NCBI GenBank assembly: GCA_949130495.1
Contig: OX422214.1
Location: forward strand, 250,360,187-250,424,186
Source of the DNA: Sambucus nigra
Taxonomy: Eukaryota; Streptophyta; Magnoliopsida; Dipsacales; Adoxaceae
Direction of reading: 5' to 3'
DNA: 64,000 bases
A program made the translations under genes and the position numbers. Positions 47,478 to 59,127 of the stretch are shown piece after piece. Position 1 is the first letter of the stretch. Every line of letters starts with the position of its first letter. The notes under the pieces are model-generated. The model did not search any database, was not told the origin of the DNA, and worked only from the letters and a program-made list of their open reading frames with translations.

Positions 47478-47489
47478 GCTCTGATACCA
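47478..47489 (-). other. Primer-binding site of element B
   Basis: The minus strand reads TGGTATCAGAGC just inside the 5' LTR edge at 47492; initiator tRNA-Met type. Confidence 0.9.
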
Positions 47490-47491
47490 TC

Positions 47492-50237
47492 TGTGACACC
47501 CCGCCTAATTAATCCCGGGTGATCAGTCCTAAATCAAGTTAGAACAAGATTCTCATTTGGTCCATTCTTAGCATCACTGTCGTCTTATTTAATTACTAAC
47601 CACCTAAGTGAGAAAATAGACTGGTGCCAATATTTATCTTTCATTATCTAAAGAAAACCCCATGCGGATAATAAAACAATATAACAATCACAGATAACTG
47701 AAATAATCATCCACAAGTAAGAGGAATTAACCGAATAAACCATCGGTCCAAATAATCAATCCCGTAAAGACAAGAATAACCTCCCAACAAGTCTAATACA
47801 AATAAATGGAAAGTGAGCAACATGCTCGAATACTAATCATGAACTCCTACATTAAGAATGAAGAATGAGGCGTCTATCAAAACCCCGCAACATCCACATA
47901 TGCGGCAGCAACGGATCCCTGGAATATAGTCAAGGCTGGCGTCCCTGTGGTTGGACACCTAAAAGGGTTTTAAAAGTTTTTATAGCAAGGGTTAGTACCC
48001 AAAACATTCGAAAAACATTTAACAAATGATTAACTGGCAGAAATAAATAAATATGCATGCTCTTCATATTTTTAGTTAGTATCGCACTCTCTTGAGGACT
48101 TCCTTACCCTTCCTCTAATGTACACTACTAACGCTTTAATTAAATTACCTAGTTATTCATCTCATGACTAGATAATTAACAAAGTTCCTTTATACCCACC
48201 CTACTCTAACTGAGTATGTAGTGATTATGATTTTTAAGTTATTAGTAACATCAACTTAACTAAATCATTTCCCTTTTTTATATTCATATAACTTTTACAC
48301 TTGTTATACATGTGAAATAACTCACTTTTCATTAATAACCCGTATATAATTAATTATCTAATTATATGCTTATAATCATATTTCAGCATTCACAATCATA
48401 CTGTAATATATATAACAACTTGCATCCTCCCGAGCAAAATACTCCCGGAATGTAAATTCTATAAAGTGTTATCCCACTAGGTACAATCACATAGCCTAGA
48501 TATCCCAAGTCAGAATTTTCACACCAACTCGATAAAAATAAATAATTGGAGGCGGTCATATTCCTTCCCTGAAAGTGAGATGTCCCTCACCCATATAACG
48601 GACGCTATGACCTCGGGAATATACTCACCCTACTCCTCAAGCTAGGGGATTCATCCACTACGCGCAACCTCCCCCTATAGCACTATAGTATAAAATATCT
48701 AATCACTGATATTAATTGTGCACACCATATATATATACTATCGTCTCCGTATATATATAAATATAAAAGTCCCGGCTATACCGTTCGCTAAATCCGTAAC
48801 ATAAGCCTATTAAAATTATTAAGAGTTTATGGTCCAACTCTAAATATTAATTAAATTTCACCTTAATTAATTAAGTTATTTTTGGTGTCGCCCCCACCAT
48901 AAATTTGGACTTACTCTCGTAGCCCAAAATAAATTTACCCGAGTCAAAATTTCCGACTCTAATTTATTAGCCTCAAACCCTAATTAATTTATCTACAATT
49001 AATTAGATTTACTCTCATGTATTTAATTTCTCAATAATTAATTACATAAGATTTTTATATGATTTTCCCCTCTTATATAACTAACTGGCGAAACTGCCAA
49101 AATCTGGCGACCGTCGATCGATCGACCCCAGACCGTCGATCGATCGATCGAACAGGTCTTCGTCTTCTTCGCGAAGACAGGGCAGCCTTGGACGGAATTT
49201 CTTAAACCCTAATCTCTTCTAACATGAATATTAAGCCTTTTTAACACCAGTACATATTAGAAACCTTATTAGGATTCCCCAGAAAGTCCACAACAATCAT
49301 CAATTCGTCCATAAACTACTGATTCATAATTTTGGGGAAAAATCTATCTTTATCTTTAAACCCATTTTCATTCCAAATTTCTTCATCAAGCTTGTTCTAA
49401 TTTATCCGGATATCCTTCTAACAGATATACATCAGTATTCCAATATCAGATTTTTTTACATAAATCCTTATAAATACCGGCAATCAGATTCATGTTTTCT
49501 TTTGTATTATCAAAACCCCATGTTTATGCCATGAAACCCCAAAACGAATTTTAATTCATTACATCACACAAATACGAATTGAAAGACAGATTTAATGCTA
49601 TTGCAAGTTATTCACTTGCCTTAGGTTTCGTAGTGTCTGAATTTGCGATGGATTCCAAGGTTGAAGATGACCTTGTTGGCTCTTTTGAGATCCCCAAATG
49701 GCTTTTGTTGCTGCTAGGGTTTCCTAACCCTTTAACTCTTTTCTCTAATTAAGCTCAGCCAGCCCTTATTTCTTTTTATTAAGTTAATTAATCAATTCCC
49801 GTTTTTTGACTTATGGGCCAAGCCCAAGTGACTTAAATGCCCCTGAGTAGGCCCGACTATGTCTAAAAACGCCCCGTGACCCGTTTACTACCCCCGGGTA
49901 CACTTTTTCGACTATCTCGGCCCATCCGGACTCAACTGTACACTCAGAATTTGCATCCGAATTAATTTATAAAAATACTTATCCCCCACCCAATATAGTC
50001 TATACCGACTTCCGGATGTGATAAGTACATACCTCGTCATTAATACTCGAGACGACGTAATTACATTATTACTATTCACTTAGTAAATAAATTTTCCCTA
50101 AATATTAACCATTCAATCCCAGATTAATATTTATATATTATTCTATCATAATTAATTTATTAAATTACAACACACTAGTAATTTAGAATATCCGAATTAA
50201 TTAAATTTTAAATGTACCAAAAATACGGGGTGTTACA
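47492..50237 (-). repeat. 5' LTR of element B
   Basis: 2746 bp, the same length as the 3' copy with scattered single-base differences (for example ACAGG against ACAAG near the start). It contains palindromes at 49113-49151. It ends ACGGGGTGTTACA followed by TSD GTTTG (50238-50242). Confidence 0.92.
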
Positions 50238-50242
50238 GTTTG

Positions 50243-53200
50243 TATTTCATAAATATGCATAAAAAAATGTTTGCAACTTTCTTATTTGGATATTTTTAAA
50301 AAACTTTATTATTTGGTGGGAAATCATACTAAGGGCTTTATTATTTACTTTGTTAGTAAAACATTATCAGATAATGAAAAATGTATAGTGGAAACATATA
50401 TATTGAGATATCCCAAATCGAAGATGGAAAAATAGGGAGAAAATAGAGGTAGAGTGAAAGTCTCCCCCTAAGCGTTATCTCTCTCCCTTCATAGTGCTGT
50501 AAAGCAGAAAAGAAGAATTGTTGAAAACGGAATTGTAAAACAACGCTTCTAACAAAATTTGGTATGTTTCGTGGTCAACAGATAAACATAGGACTAGAGG
50601 AGGAGGATCATATCACCAACTATAGATTAATAATATGTTAGATAATTAGTTAGTGCAAAAATTGTTTCTGCATTTTATTTTTTTTAGTGTGTGTATAATA
50701 CATCTAGAAACATTAGATTTTTTGTTAACATGATATGTTTATTGTGTGTAAGTAATCAAATATTTTCTTCACTTTTTATGATTTGATTTTACTATTTGAA
50801 AAAAATTGAATAGATTTGTAAATAAAAAGTTTAGTACAAAGAAGTTTACAATATACACAATTAAAAAATTTTGCTCCACCTTCGGGTGGCAATTCATTTG
50901 TGTTGCGTTCGAATCGTGTGATTTAAAAAATAAGTCAAAAATATTATAATTTTATAAGAATTTGATGTAGCGGTATATTAAAATATAGATAATATTTGAA
51001 ATAAAAATAATAATTGAATCGGACATTATGAAAAAGTCATCATTCCATAATTAGAACATGTAAATAAAAATTATTGTGACAATTTATTTTAAGGTGACAT
51101 AAATTTTATGTTAGATTAGTTTTTGGCAATACATAGGTATAGAAGTATGGAAAAGGAGAAAAAAATATATGAGCTCGCACAGGTTGCATACTAGTTATCT
51201 TACTATTTTTGTAGACGTTGGCATTTACGAGGGAATTTCATAGATGACTGCTAGACAAGGTATAAGTAAATAAAGTACATCTAACATATCACTAGGTTGT
51301 AGTTAGACTGTACTACTCAAAAAATAATCTCGCACAAACGTATACCTGCTACCATGTCACTTACTATTTAAATATTAGTGAAAAGACATAATCTTACAAA
51401 TCATGTCTGAGTTAGACCTATAAAGTCGTACCCATGAATTTACAGGAATAAATAAGTTTTTACAAATTTACAAGGACAACTCATGTGTCCACATGGTATT
51501 CGCTGTACAAATAAAAATATATTGTGACCTTAGGCTATCGGGTAAGGACAATAAATCGACTGTTTTACACTACCCAAAGAAAACAGTAGGCCCAAAAGCA
51601 CATGTGCCTACAAAGTAATTTTAGAGACAAGCGCACCTGGGTTTATTCCGGCAGGCAACCTCGGTCGGCCCTTCGTTTAACATGTCCATCTCCAATCGAA
51701 ACTCCATCTTACTCGGGAAAGAGGTGGTTGCCTCTATCAGGTTCCTCTCAATTTTATTCCGGCCAGAGATCCTTTACAAAAGTTGGAGCTACCGTTTATT
51801 TTATCCAGTAGAAGCTATTTTTGATTTTTCCATCGATTTGATCCAATTAGGAGCCTTTAAATTTTAAATCTTCGTCGGGTTTCCAATAATCGTGAGAAAC
51901 TAAAATCGAACCACCATTAATGTACAACTGAGAAATCAATTGGCTAGCCATGAAAAAACTGAAACCGACGAACCATGAGAAACCAAAATTGATCCACCAC
52001 GAGTTTAGGTGAGGATTTTGCTAAAAATAGAATACCCATGAATCTAGCGACCATAAATTTTTTTAGAAACGATTTAGCTGAGTACCAGAGCCGATTATCC
52101 ATTAATGGATACCCCAACTTGACGGGACTATGCTCCAATTTGATCGTGTGTAACAGTGATGGGGGTATTTGTTTCGCACATGGGATTTCCTCTTGGATGA
52201 GATGGTGTTTGTGGTGTTTTTTTTTGTTCTTGTCATCTGGTTTTGTTGGAGCCCTTTGTTGGTTTGTTTTTCCTTTTGACTGAGTCAGTATGATTTTGAA
52301 CGGAGATCATGGTTTTGGAGTCTTTGATTTTGTTGTTGGTGTGATACGTGTTGGGTGTTCTACAAATTTGTGTTTTTTTTCTAGAACGTTCTAGTTTTTT
52401 CTTGGTTTTGAGATGCCTCTATTGGGCCGAAGATTTGGTTCATTTTTTTTAATATTGGGGCCTGGTGTGTTTTTTGGTGTTGTCGTTTCTAGCAGGTTTC
52501 TTTCGGTGATGTTGATTTTGAGTATGTATTCTCTTTGGGCCTAGACCTATTCTAATATTTTTGTCCTTCACAAAAAAAAAATTAAATCGTGATATGAGGT
52601 GTAGTTGGACCATATTATAGTGTGTAATAATGATGTGGGTATTTGAGCTTAGTTTGTAATAAATCGTGATGTGAGTGGCCGGTTGGAAATTAATTTTTTT
52701 TAATGTATGCATAATACGTCAACTAGAATCACCTTATGATTCGTGCTATTTTTTCGGTTTGAGTTGAGTTTGTTTAAACGTCAAACTAAAGATGAAACGT
52801 ATTGAGTTGTTAATCCGAATATTTTATGGCATCATATAAATATTTAGAAACGTTATTTTAGGACTTTAAATCGTGCTGAACATGATTCATTATTCATAAA
52901 TTTATTTACGATACACTTGGAGCCCGTGTACGCGATGAACCACACCACCTGAGATACTACAATTCCTATTTGCTATGAGATACAACTATTAGAGTTTCTT
53001 ACGAGATACAACTATTGGGGTTTTCTATATAATTAATAGCATGATATATCTATGCACTATGCTATAATATAAAGCTAAAAATGAGTTAGAGGGAGCGTAA
53101 TAAATCTTCATCTAAATACTGAGTTTTCATAAAACATTTCATAGATGTCATTTTATAGTTAAAGACCATGTTGAAACATGAATAATATATTATGAAATAT

Positions 53201-53930
53201 CTTGAGTGGATTTCACAATTTAGAATTCATTTTGATATTATACACACTCTCGAATTTGATAGGGAATGTGTTTAAATGACATTAAATTGTGCGCGATACA
53301 CCTACAACTATGGGTGGTTATGATTCATTACACACATATCCCTGAACTTTTTTTTTATTACATCAAATAAAATAAAATAAAGGGGGCATGATGCGAATTG
53401 TACTTGAATATTTCCTGAGTTTTACTAACCATTTGCAATATTATATTATTGTGTCAGAAATATATTATTTTGTAGAGGGTTCTGAATGAGCAGATATTGA
53501 GTGACGTTAACACCAAGCCATTGTTCAAAGATATGATAGTTTGCGATATACCCCATGTAATGTAATGATTAGGTTGGTTTCATTTTTTCGAATGGGCATT
53601 GTAAATGGTATATGTAATTTATTTTATTTTATCTTGAGATAAAATAAATTAAAGGGGGAAAATGGATATCATGTTGTAACTTAGCTTGTTGTTTAAAGCT
53701 TCTTCGACATCCTCCGCAAAAAGGTTAGAATGATTAATCTTCAGAGTATAGTAACGTCCAATCAGGCCATTACAAAATATTATTCAGTTTCTTTCGCAAA
53801 GAGTTCAGACGAATTAATTAGTTGTCGCTCAAAATTGACAAAGTCGTAGTCATCCTTCAGATATGACATCATATTATGAGAACCTGTGAGTATTGTGGTA
53901 AGTCTTCTTCAGAGGTGTATTATATTACAA
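50243..53930. other. Unassigned AT-rich region without a recognised gene
   Basis: Open frames are short (at most ~87 codons) and show no domain. A T/G-rich stretch at about 52190-52590 that ends TTTTTGTCCTTCACAAAAAAAAA could be the 3' tail of a LINE-like insertion, but no RT or endonuclease is visible. A perfect 12-bp-arm hairpin is at 53623-53648. Confidence 0.4.
53623..53648. repeat. Perfect 12-bp inverted repeat
   Basis: TTTATTTTATCT and AGATAAAATAAA are separated by TG. It is followed by AAAGGGGGAAAATGG. No element could be attached to it. Confidence 0.8.
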
Positions 53931-54087
53931 AAAAAATGATTAAATTGGTAAGTGATTGAACCTTGGTCGTTGTGACTTGACTCGTTCGAAAAAAATGGTC
54001 ATTGATTCAAACAGGAGAAGGACCATGCTCAGTTTGTCCTTCGACAGATGTAGGCTCCCTTGCGACCTGAAAAGTGATACATAAGAA

Positions 54088-54273
54088 TGAGTTTGTGAAA
54101 AATCTTAACAAGTGGTTTTCATTGTTAAGACACCGTTACAGGTGGAGTTTACAAAAATCTTAACAAATGTGTTTTCATAGTTAAGTTACCTCAAAAGTGG
54201 AGTTTACAAAAATCTTAACAAGTGTGTTTTCATTGTTAAGACACCTCATATGTGAAGTTTATGAAAATCTTAA
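54088..54273. repeat. 56-bp minisatellite, left part
   Basis: About three diverged units of AATCTTAACAAGTG(T)GTTTTCATTGTTAAG plus an ACACC...GGTG(G/A)AGTTTA tail. It is split from the right part by the solo LTR. Confidence 0.85.
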
Positions 54274-55000
54274 TGTAACAACTCGCCTAATGGGATACCG
54301 GGCGATCACTTCTATATCAAATTAAAACAGGAGTCACATATGGATCATTCTTAGCATCACTGTCGAAAATTCATTTAATTACTAATATCCTAATAGGCGA
54401 GCGTTAAAAACTTTTACCTAACTACTCTTTTTAACGATTAAAATAAAACATCCACAAGTTAATGCGTAAATGAAACTGAAATGAAAATGAAATAAATTAA
54501 AATAACTGAACACTCGGTCAAAATATACAACCATAATGAATGATGCACTAAAAGAATCAATAAATGCAATTGGACCATTGGCCCGAATGTGTATACAGTA
54601 CCTCCTATCTAGATTACAAGGATAGAAGCGTCTACTAAGAATCCTACACGCATCCACAGCTGCTGCAGCTAACGTCTGACTCGAAAGAAGTGCCATCCAG
54701 GCGTCCCTATGTCTGGACACCTATATAATATATAATATATAGCAGGAAAGGAAAAGTAGATAAACGGGTCAGAGCCCGAGTTTTGAAAATATTTAGCAAG
54801 TACATAAATGCCTTATTTTTAGAAAAAGATTTTATCTCATATTTAAGTTTGGTATCTCACTCCCATGAGATACCCCTCACCTCTCCTCTAACAGTGCACT
54901 CCTAGCGCATCCCTCTAAACATCTAAACATCCTAGTTAAGATACACTGCTAAACTAGTCCATCACCCAACCACTATCTACCTTAGATAGTCCAAGTACTA

Positions 55001-55345
55001 ATGGCTAAACTTCACCCCAGTCTCAATGTTATGCCATGTTCGTGCGTGGGGTGTCTCGCAAAGCGAAACCCAAACAAGGAACCCCACCGATACACTACTA
55101 CGCGGCACGGTCGATCGTCGAGATCCCCCAATCCCTCAGTACAGAATATATATATCTATATATATTTACATCATATAATAAATATCAATATAAGAGCCTA
55201 AGGATGAAACTTCTCCCTAGTCTCAACACATTGCCATATTCGTGCGTGGGGTGTCTCGCGAAGCGAAATCCAAACAAGGAACCCCCCCGATACACTACTA
55301 CGCGACACGGTCGATCGTCGGGATCCATTAGACCCTCAGTACTCG
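55001..55345. repeat. Tandem duplication inside LTR E (period 200 bp)
   Basis: The block around GTGTCTCGCRAAGCGAAA, CAAACAAGGAACCCC and CGATACACTACTACGCG is present at 55001-55150 and again at 55201-55345. Single copies of this block occur in LTR E' (about 2515-2575, reverse) and LTR F (about 63185-63250). Confidence 0.85.
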
Positions 55346-56046
55346 ATTCATCCATTTATATATAATCATATTTTACCATAACCATCCAGATCTATCTCCC
55401 GGACTGAGAGTTCATATATCAAGTATTTATCAATACTTTTCATTTTCTCAAAACTTCCCATTTCCCTTTTTATACTCAGGAAATGTAAATATAAAAGCCA
55501 ATTCATTATCATGAATTGCTTTAACAAATCATATACTTTTAAAAGCCAGTTTTATTATCATAAAAATGCTTTTTCATTTTATGTCATCCCATTTCCCTTT
55601 TTACACTCAAGAAATGTAAATTAAAGCCAATTTATTATCATAAATTGCTTTAATAAAACTAAGACCGCCCCTCCGGGTTTCCCCACTGGAAGAGCCCCTA
55701 AATGGCTATCATCTTCCAGGGCCTATCAAACAAGACAACCTGAGAACCTACCAACGTCGGGAAGTGGCCATATGCCTGCGGGAAAGTCAAGACCACACCC
55801 AGAATCCCCTAACCAGCGCAGTAAATAATAATCGCCCATATGGCCTATAGGACTATAGCCACCCTGCATTCATTAGCCAGGGGCATCACCATAACGCACG
55901 CAACTTCCCTTATGATAGCGATTTAGGGAGGTGTGTAACCATAATTTATCAATTATGAAAATCATTTACCTTTTTCCCATTTTGAAAATATTCATCAATA
56001 TATTTTCAAAATCATTTATATCATATCATATATACATAATCACATA

Positions 56047-56048
<2 letters not shown>

Positions 56049-56118
<70 letters not shown>
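56049..56118. repeat. (AT)n microsatellite
   Basis: About 70 bp of uninterrupted TA/AT dinucleotides within LTR E. Confidence 0.95.
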
Positions 56119-56120
<2 letters not shown>

Positions 56121-56479
56121 CTACCTGAATATATAAAAATGGCCATATTTGCCAAACCATCTATCGATGACCCTTAATCCCAAAGATTCTCTTAAGGAAT
56201 CATAATCATGCATTCATATATGTATGATACTAAACCCAAAGTATTTCTTACTTTAATAAGTAATACATACTTAAGTCCCATCTATGGATTCATTTGGATA
56301 TCTCCAAATATACTAATTCACTCTAAGTGAATTTACACACACACATATATATATTCCCAATTCACCAAGTCCTTTAGGACATAACCCTCCATAATACTCT
56401 AATTTAGAAGGTCCTTAGACTTTAAACTCAAAGAGGAGAAGTAATACTAATCTCCAAAATCTTGGGATGAAAACAGGGC

Positions 56480-56596
56480 ACCGGTCGACCGGTCCTGGAC
56501 CCCCGGTCGACCGCGGATTGCAAATAAGCCTACGAAACAAAGCAGTAGCCCTTTCTTCTTGACGCGGTCGACCAGCCTTAGGGGCGCGGTCGACCG
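56480..56596. repeat. GTCGAC-centred palindromes in LTR E
   Basis: ACCGGTCGACCGGT (56480-56493), CGGTCGACCG (56504-56513), GGTCGACC (56566-56573) and CGGTCGACCG (56587-56596), all perfect. This is the family-E version of the palindrome cassette. Confidence 0.9.
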
Positions 56597-57849
56597 GTCA
56601 CACCAGGTCCCCAAAACTAAATTCCTCAAATCCATTTTCCAACAACCCAAATTCAATATCGGGGTTTCTAAACTACCCCAAAAATTATCCCGAACATCTA
56701 TGCAATTAATTCTAGCCGTAATTTTTCCAATTCCCGATTTGATTTCCGAGTTGATGATTTCAACCCGAAGCTGCCATCTTGTAAAAATCATATCAAATCG
56801 TAGAAAAATAAAAAAGGATACGCGGTTAGTTCTCACACGACCGTATCGAAAATATCTACAACTTTCGTGTTTTGGCCGAGAGCTAAATCAATTCTTTTCC
56901 TGGCCAAAATGGCCCCCTAAAGTCATGGGTTACTATTCATCATCTTCTTCGAGACGATTTCAGCCATTAAAGCTTCTCCCAAGCTTTTGTCGCCTCACCC
57001 AACATCCTACAACCTCAACCAACTACAAATACACATATACTAAGGGTTCTAAACATCCTAGAACCCAAAACCACCAATTAATTTAGGTTAAAACCTAAGT
57101 TCCACAAATTGAAATATTATTGGGGTTTAATTGTTTTAACTCCCCAAAACCCATTTTATCCACGATAACCCACCCCAAAACCTTTAGGGTTTGTTTATAC
57201 CAAACTACGGTATGAGATATTTATGCAAAAATTGAAATAAAGCAAGTAAGCACTTGCCTCATGCATAAAATCCGACGTCCTCGAGTCGAATCCGGCGGAG
57301 TTGGTCGGAGATCTCCATTTCTCTCCTCTTTTTCTTCCTCCTCTCTCTTTTCTCTCTCTTTTCTCTCTTATCTTTCTCTCTTTCTTCTTTTCTTTCCCTT
57401 TCTCCCTCTTTAAATAAGAAGAAAAGGGTTATACCCCTTAAAACCCAAAAACGACTCGTTTACCCAATTACGAGTTACTTTTACCTCTAAAATTACCCGA
57501 AACTCAATTTCGACAATCGGAAACTCTTGTCCGACTATCTCGGACATTCCGAGACTCATGGCGCAGTCGAAATTTTCATCCGGGGTACTTGACCGCAAAT
57601 CACTATTCCAACCCAAAATAAATAAATGCGGGTTTTCCAACTAAAAATCTTACCTCGTGTCGCTTTACTCAACAACGACATATAATTAAAATATTTCGAC
57701 CTATATAGTCCCAAAAATAATCACAACATCCTTCAAAAATCATTTAATCCTCGAAAATCCCAAAACTTACTATTTAGGAAAATTTCCCAAATTGCCAATT
57801 TATATTTAATTCTGGAATTTAATCGTCTCCAAAAGGGCGGGTTGTTACA

Positions 57850-58270
57850 CTTAACAAGTGGTTTTCATTGTTAAGTCACCGTTATAGGTGGAGTTTATGA
57901 AAAATCTTAACAAGTGGTTTTCATTGTTAAGTCACCGTTATAGGTGAAGTTTTCAAAAATCTTAACAAGTGGTTTTCATTGTTAAGTCACCGTTATAGGT
58001 GGAGTTTTTGAAAATTTTGAAAATCTTAACAAGTGGTTTTCATTGTTAAGTCACCGTTATAGGTGGAGTTTGCGAAAAATCTTAACAAGTGGTTTTCATT
58101 GTTAAGTCACCGTTATAGGTGGAGTTTACGAAAAATCTTAACAAGTGGTTTTCATTGTTAAGTCCCCATTATAGGTGGAGTTTACGAATAATCTTAAACA
58201 AGTGGTTTTCATTGTTAAAGTCACCTATAATGGTGGAGTTGGCGAAAAATATTAACAAGTGTGTTTTCGT
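57850..58270. repeat. 56-bp minisatellite, right part
   Basis: Seven to eight units of CTTAACAAGTGGTTTTCATTGTTAAG followed by TCACCGTTATAGGTGGAGTTTACGAAAAAT. Each unit has two self-complementary segments: CTTAACAA...TTGTTAAG and CACC...GGTG. Confidence 0.9.
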
Positions 58271-59127
58271 TCTTCATTGGTGGAAACCATGCCACTAGAA
58301 ACTATTGAGACCTTATCTGCCATTATAACTGGATGATAGGGAGAAAAGCATTTTCTGGTTTCTACTCCTTACAGACATGAAAAATAAACCCCAAGTAAAT
58401 TACATAGTATATACTTGTCAATGTATTTTGCAAATTCTCACCAATTTAGGAGTGTGATAAGATATCAGTCTCTAGCAGCATAACCACATTAGAAAGCTTG
58501 AATTGCAAGTGAAAATAAAAATAAGTGGAGACTAAACACATTATAAATTGGAGCATTAAAATACCTCTGAAGAATATGGGGTTGATTAAGGAGTCCAGAT
58601 TTGATATAAATAGGACCACTAGAAGTGATTTTAGTCGGTGATTGATCCATCGTGTTGGAACTAGCAGAAACGATAAATCAAAATCGATTCTTCGATTGTC
58701 CCACTACCACACCACTCTCAACATCTGCCTATACATAATATCCAAACACATATATACATTTACCCCTAATACATACACATATTTATGGAGAGTTAGAGAT
58801 AGAGATTGAGGAAGAACTCACCATCGTTCCTGCTAGAGATCAAATCCGAATAATCTCGGTCGATCTTTTGCAGCTAGGGTCAAATCTGAGAGAGAGAGAT
58901 AGAGAGGGGGATGAAATTTTTCTAAGTTTCGTGTGTGTGTGTTGAGCGATCTTTTGAGTTTTGGGGATGAATTTTTCTAAAAAAAATCACCCTTAAAATA
59001 TTGAATCAATATCAGTAACACTTACATTAGATTACTAACGGTATTTTATTGTTATAAATAGTAATGGTATAATATTGTTAGTAATCAAGAAAATAGTCGG
59101 TTACTAAAAGAGTGTTTTGGTGTAGTG
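58271..59127 (-). mobile_element. CACTA-like terminal region
   Basis: It ends at 59127 with TTTTGGTGTAGTG (minus strand CACTACACCAAAA). The subterminal part (59020-59100) has repeated ATTACTAAC/GTTAGTAAT and TTACTA motifs in both orientations. The other terminus was not found in the window, and a 3-bp TSD could not be shown. Sharing TTTGGTGTAGTG with the end at 1035 suggests related families. The minisatellite and solo LTR probably lie inside this element. Confidence 0.5.

Larger units (their letters stand above)
23615..50237 (-). mobile_element. Tekay/Del-like chromovirus B, minus strand, with nested insertions
   Basis: The two LTRs (23615-26360 and 47492-50237) are the same length and differ by only a few substitutions by eye. 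PBS, gag, protease, RT, RNase H, integrase, chromodomain and polypurine tract occur in that order on the minus strand. TSD is GTTTG. Element A is inserted in the integrase region at 27292-43593 and itself contains element C. Without insertions the element would be about 10.3 kb, a usual size for Tekay. The coding frame is broken by seven in-frame stops, so it is a defective copy. Confidence 0.92.
54274..57849 (-). mobile_element. Solo LTR of Tekay-like family E
   Basis: 3576 bp from TGTAACAACTCGCC to GGGCGGGTTGTTACA, flanked by perfect CTTAA duplications (54269-54273 and 57850-57854). Landmarks shared with other families are TCTTAGCATCACTGTCG near the left edge, GGACGCC/GGTGTCC pairs near 54700-54720 and hairpin CGGGTCAGAGCCCG (54765-54778). 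No PBS, PPT or coding sequence is present. It contains a 200-bp-period duplication (55001-55345) and a long AT microsatellite. Confidence 0.9.
53940..58850 (-). other. Possible spliced transcription unit of a CACTA-like element
   Basis: On the minus strand, reading inward from the CACTA-like terminus at 59127, a CT/GA-rich leader ends at a donor GTGAGT (58821). An acceptor TTTCTGCTAG at 58661 opens an exon with ATG at 58650-58648, reading MDQSPTKITSSGPIYIKSGL, that ends at AG/GTAT (58565). A good acceptor CACTTTTCAG lies at 54067, and joining to it keeps the frame open to a TAA at 53942-53940, giving a ~70-residue product of unknown type. The minisatellite and solo LTR would then be intronic. 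There may be additional exons. This is a hypothesis from splice-like signals only; the peptide resembles nothing I recognise. Confidence 0.22.

Noticed and set aside
51568..51590. CACTACCCAAAGAAAAC as the left CACTA terminus matching 59127
   Set aside because: Only CACTAC and a weak CCAAA agree with the right end (CACTACACCAAAACACTC); the subterminal motifs do not match.
51602..52283. Small overlapping ORFs at 51.6-52.3 kb as genes
   Set aside because: All are under 85 codons, overlap each other in different frames and show no family resemblance.
52190..52590. LINE 3' tail
   Set aside because: Only a T/G-rich stretch ending in TCCTTCACAAAAAAAAA is visible; no RT, endonuclease or target duplication could be shown, so it is not listed as an element.
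54274..57849. DNA transposon with inverted ends (TGTAACAAC...GTTGTTACA)
   Set aside because: Short inverted TG...CA ends are normal for LTRs of this lineage, the TSD is 5 bp, and internal landmarks match other Tekay LTRs, so a solo LTR explains it better.
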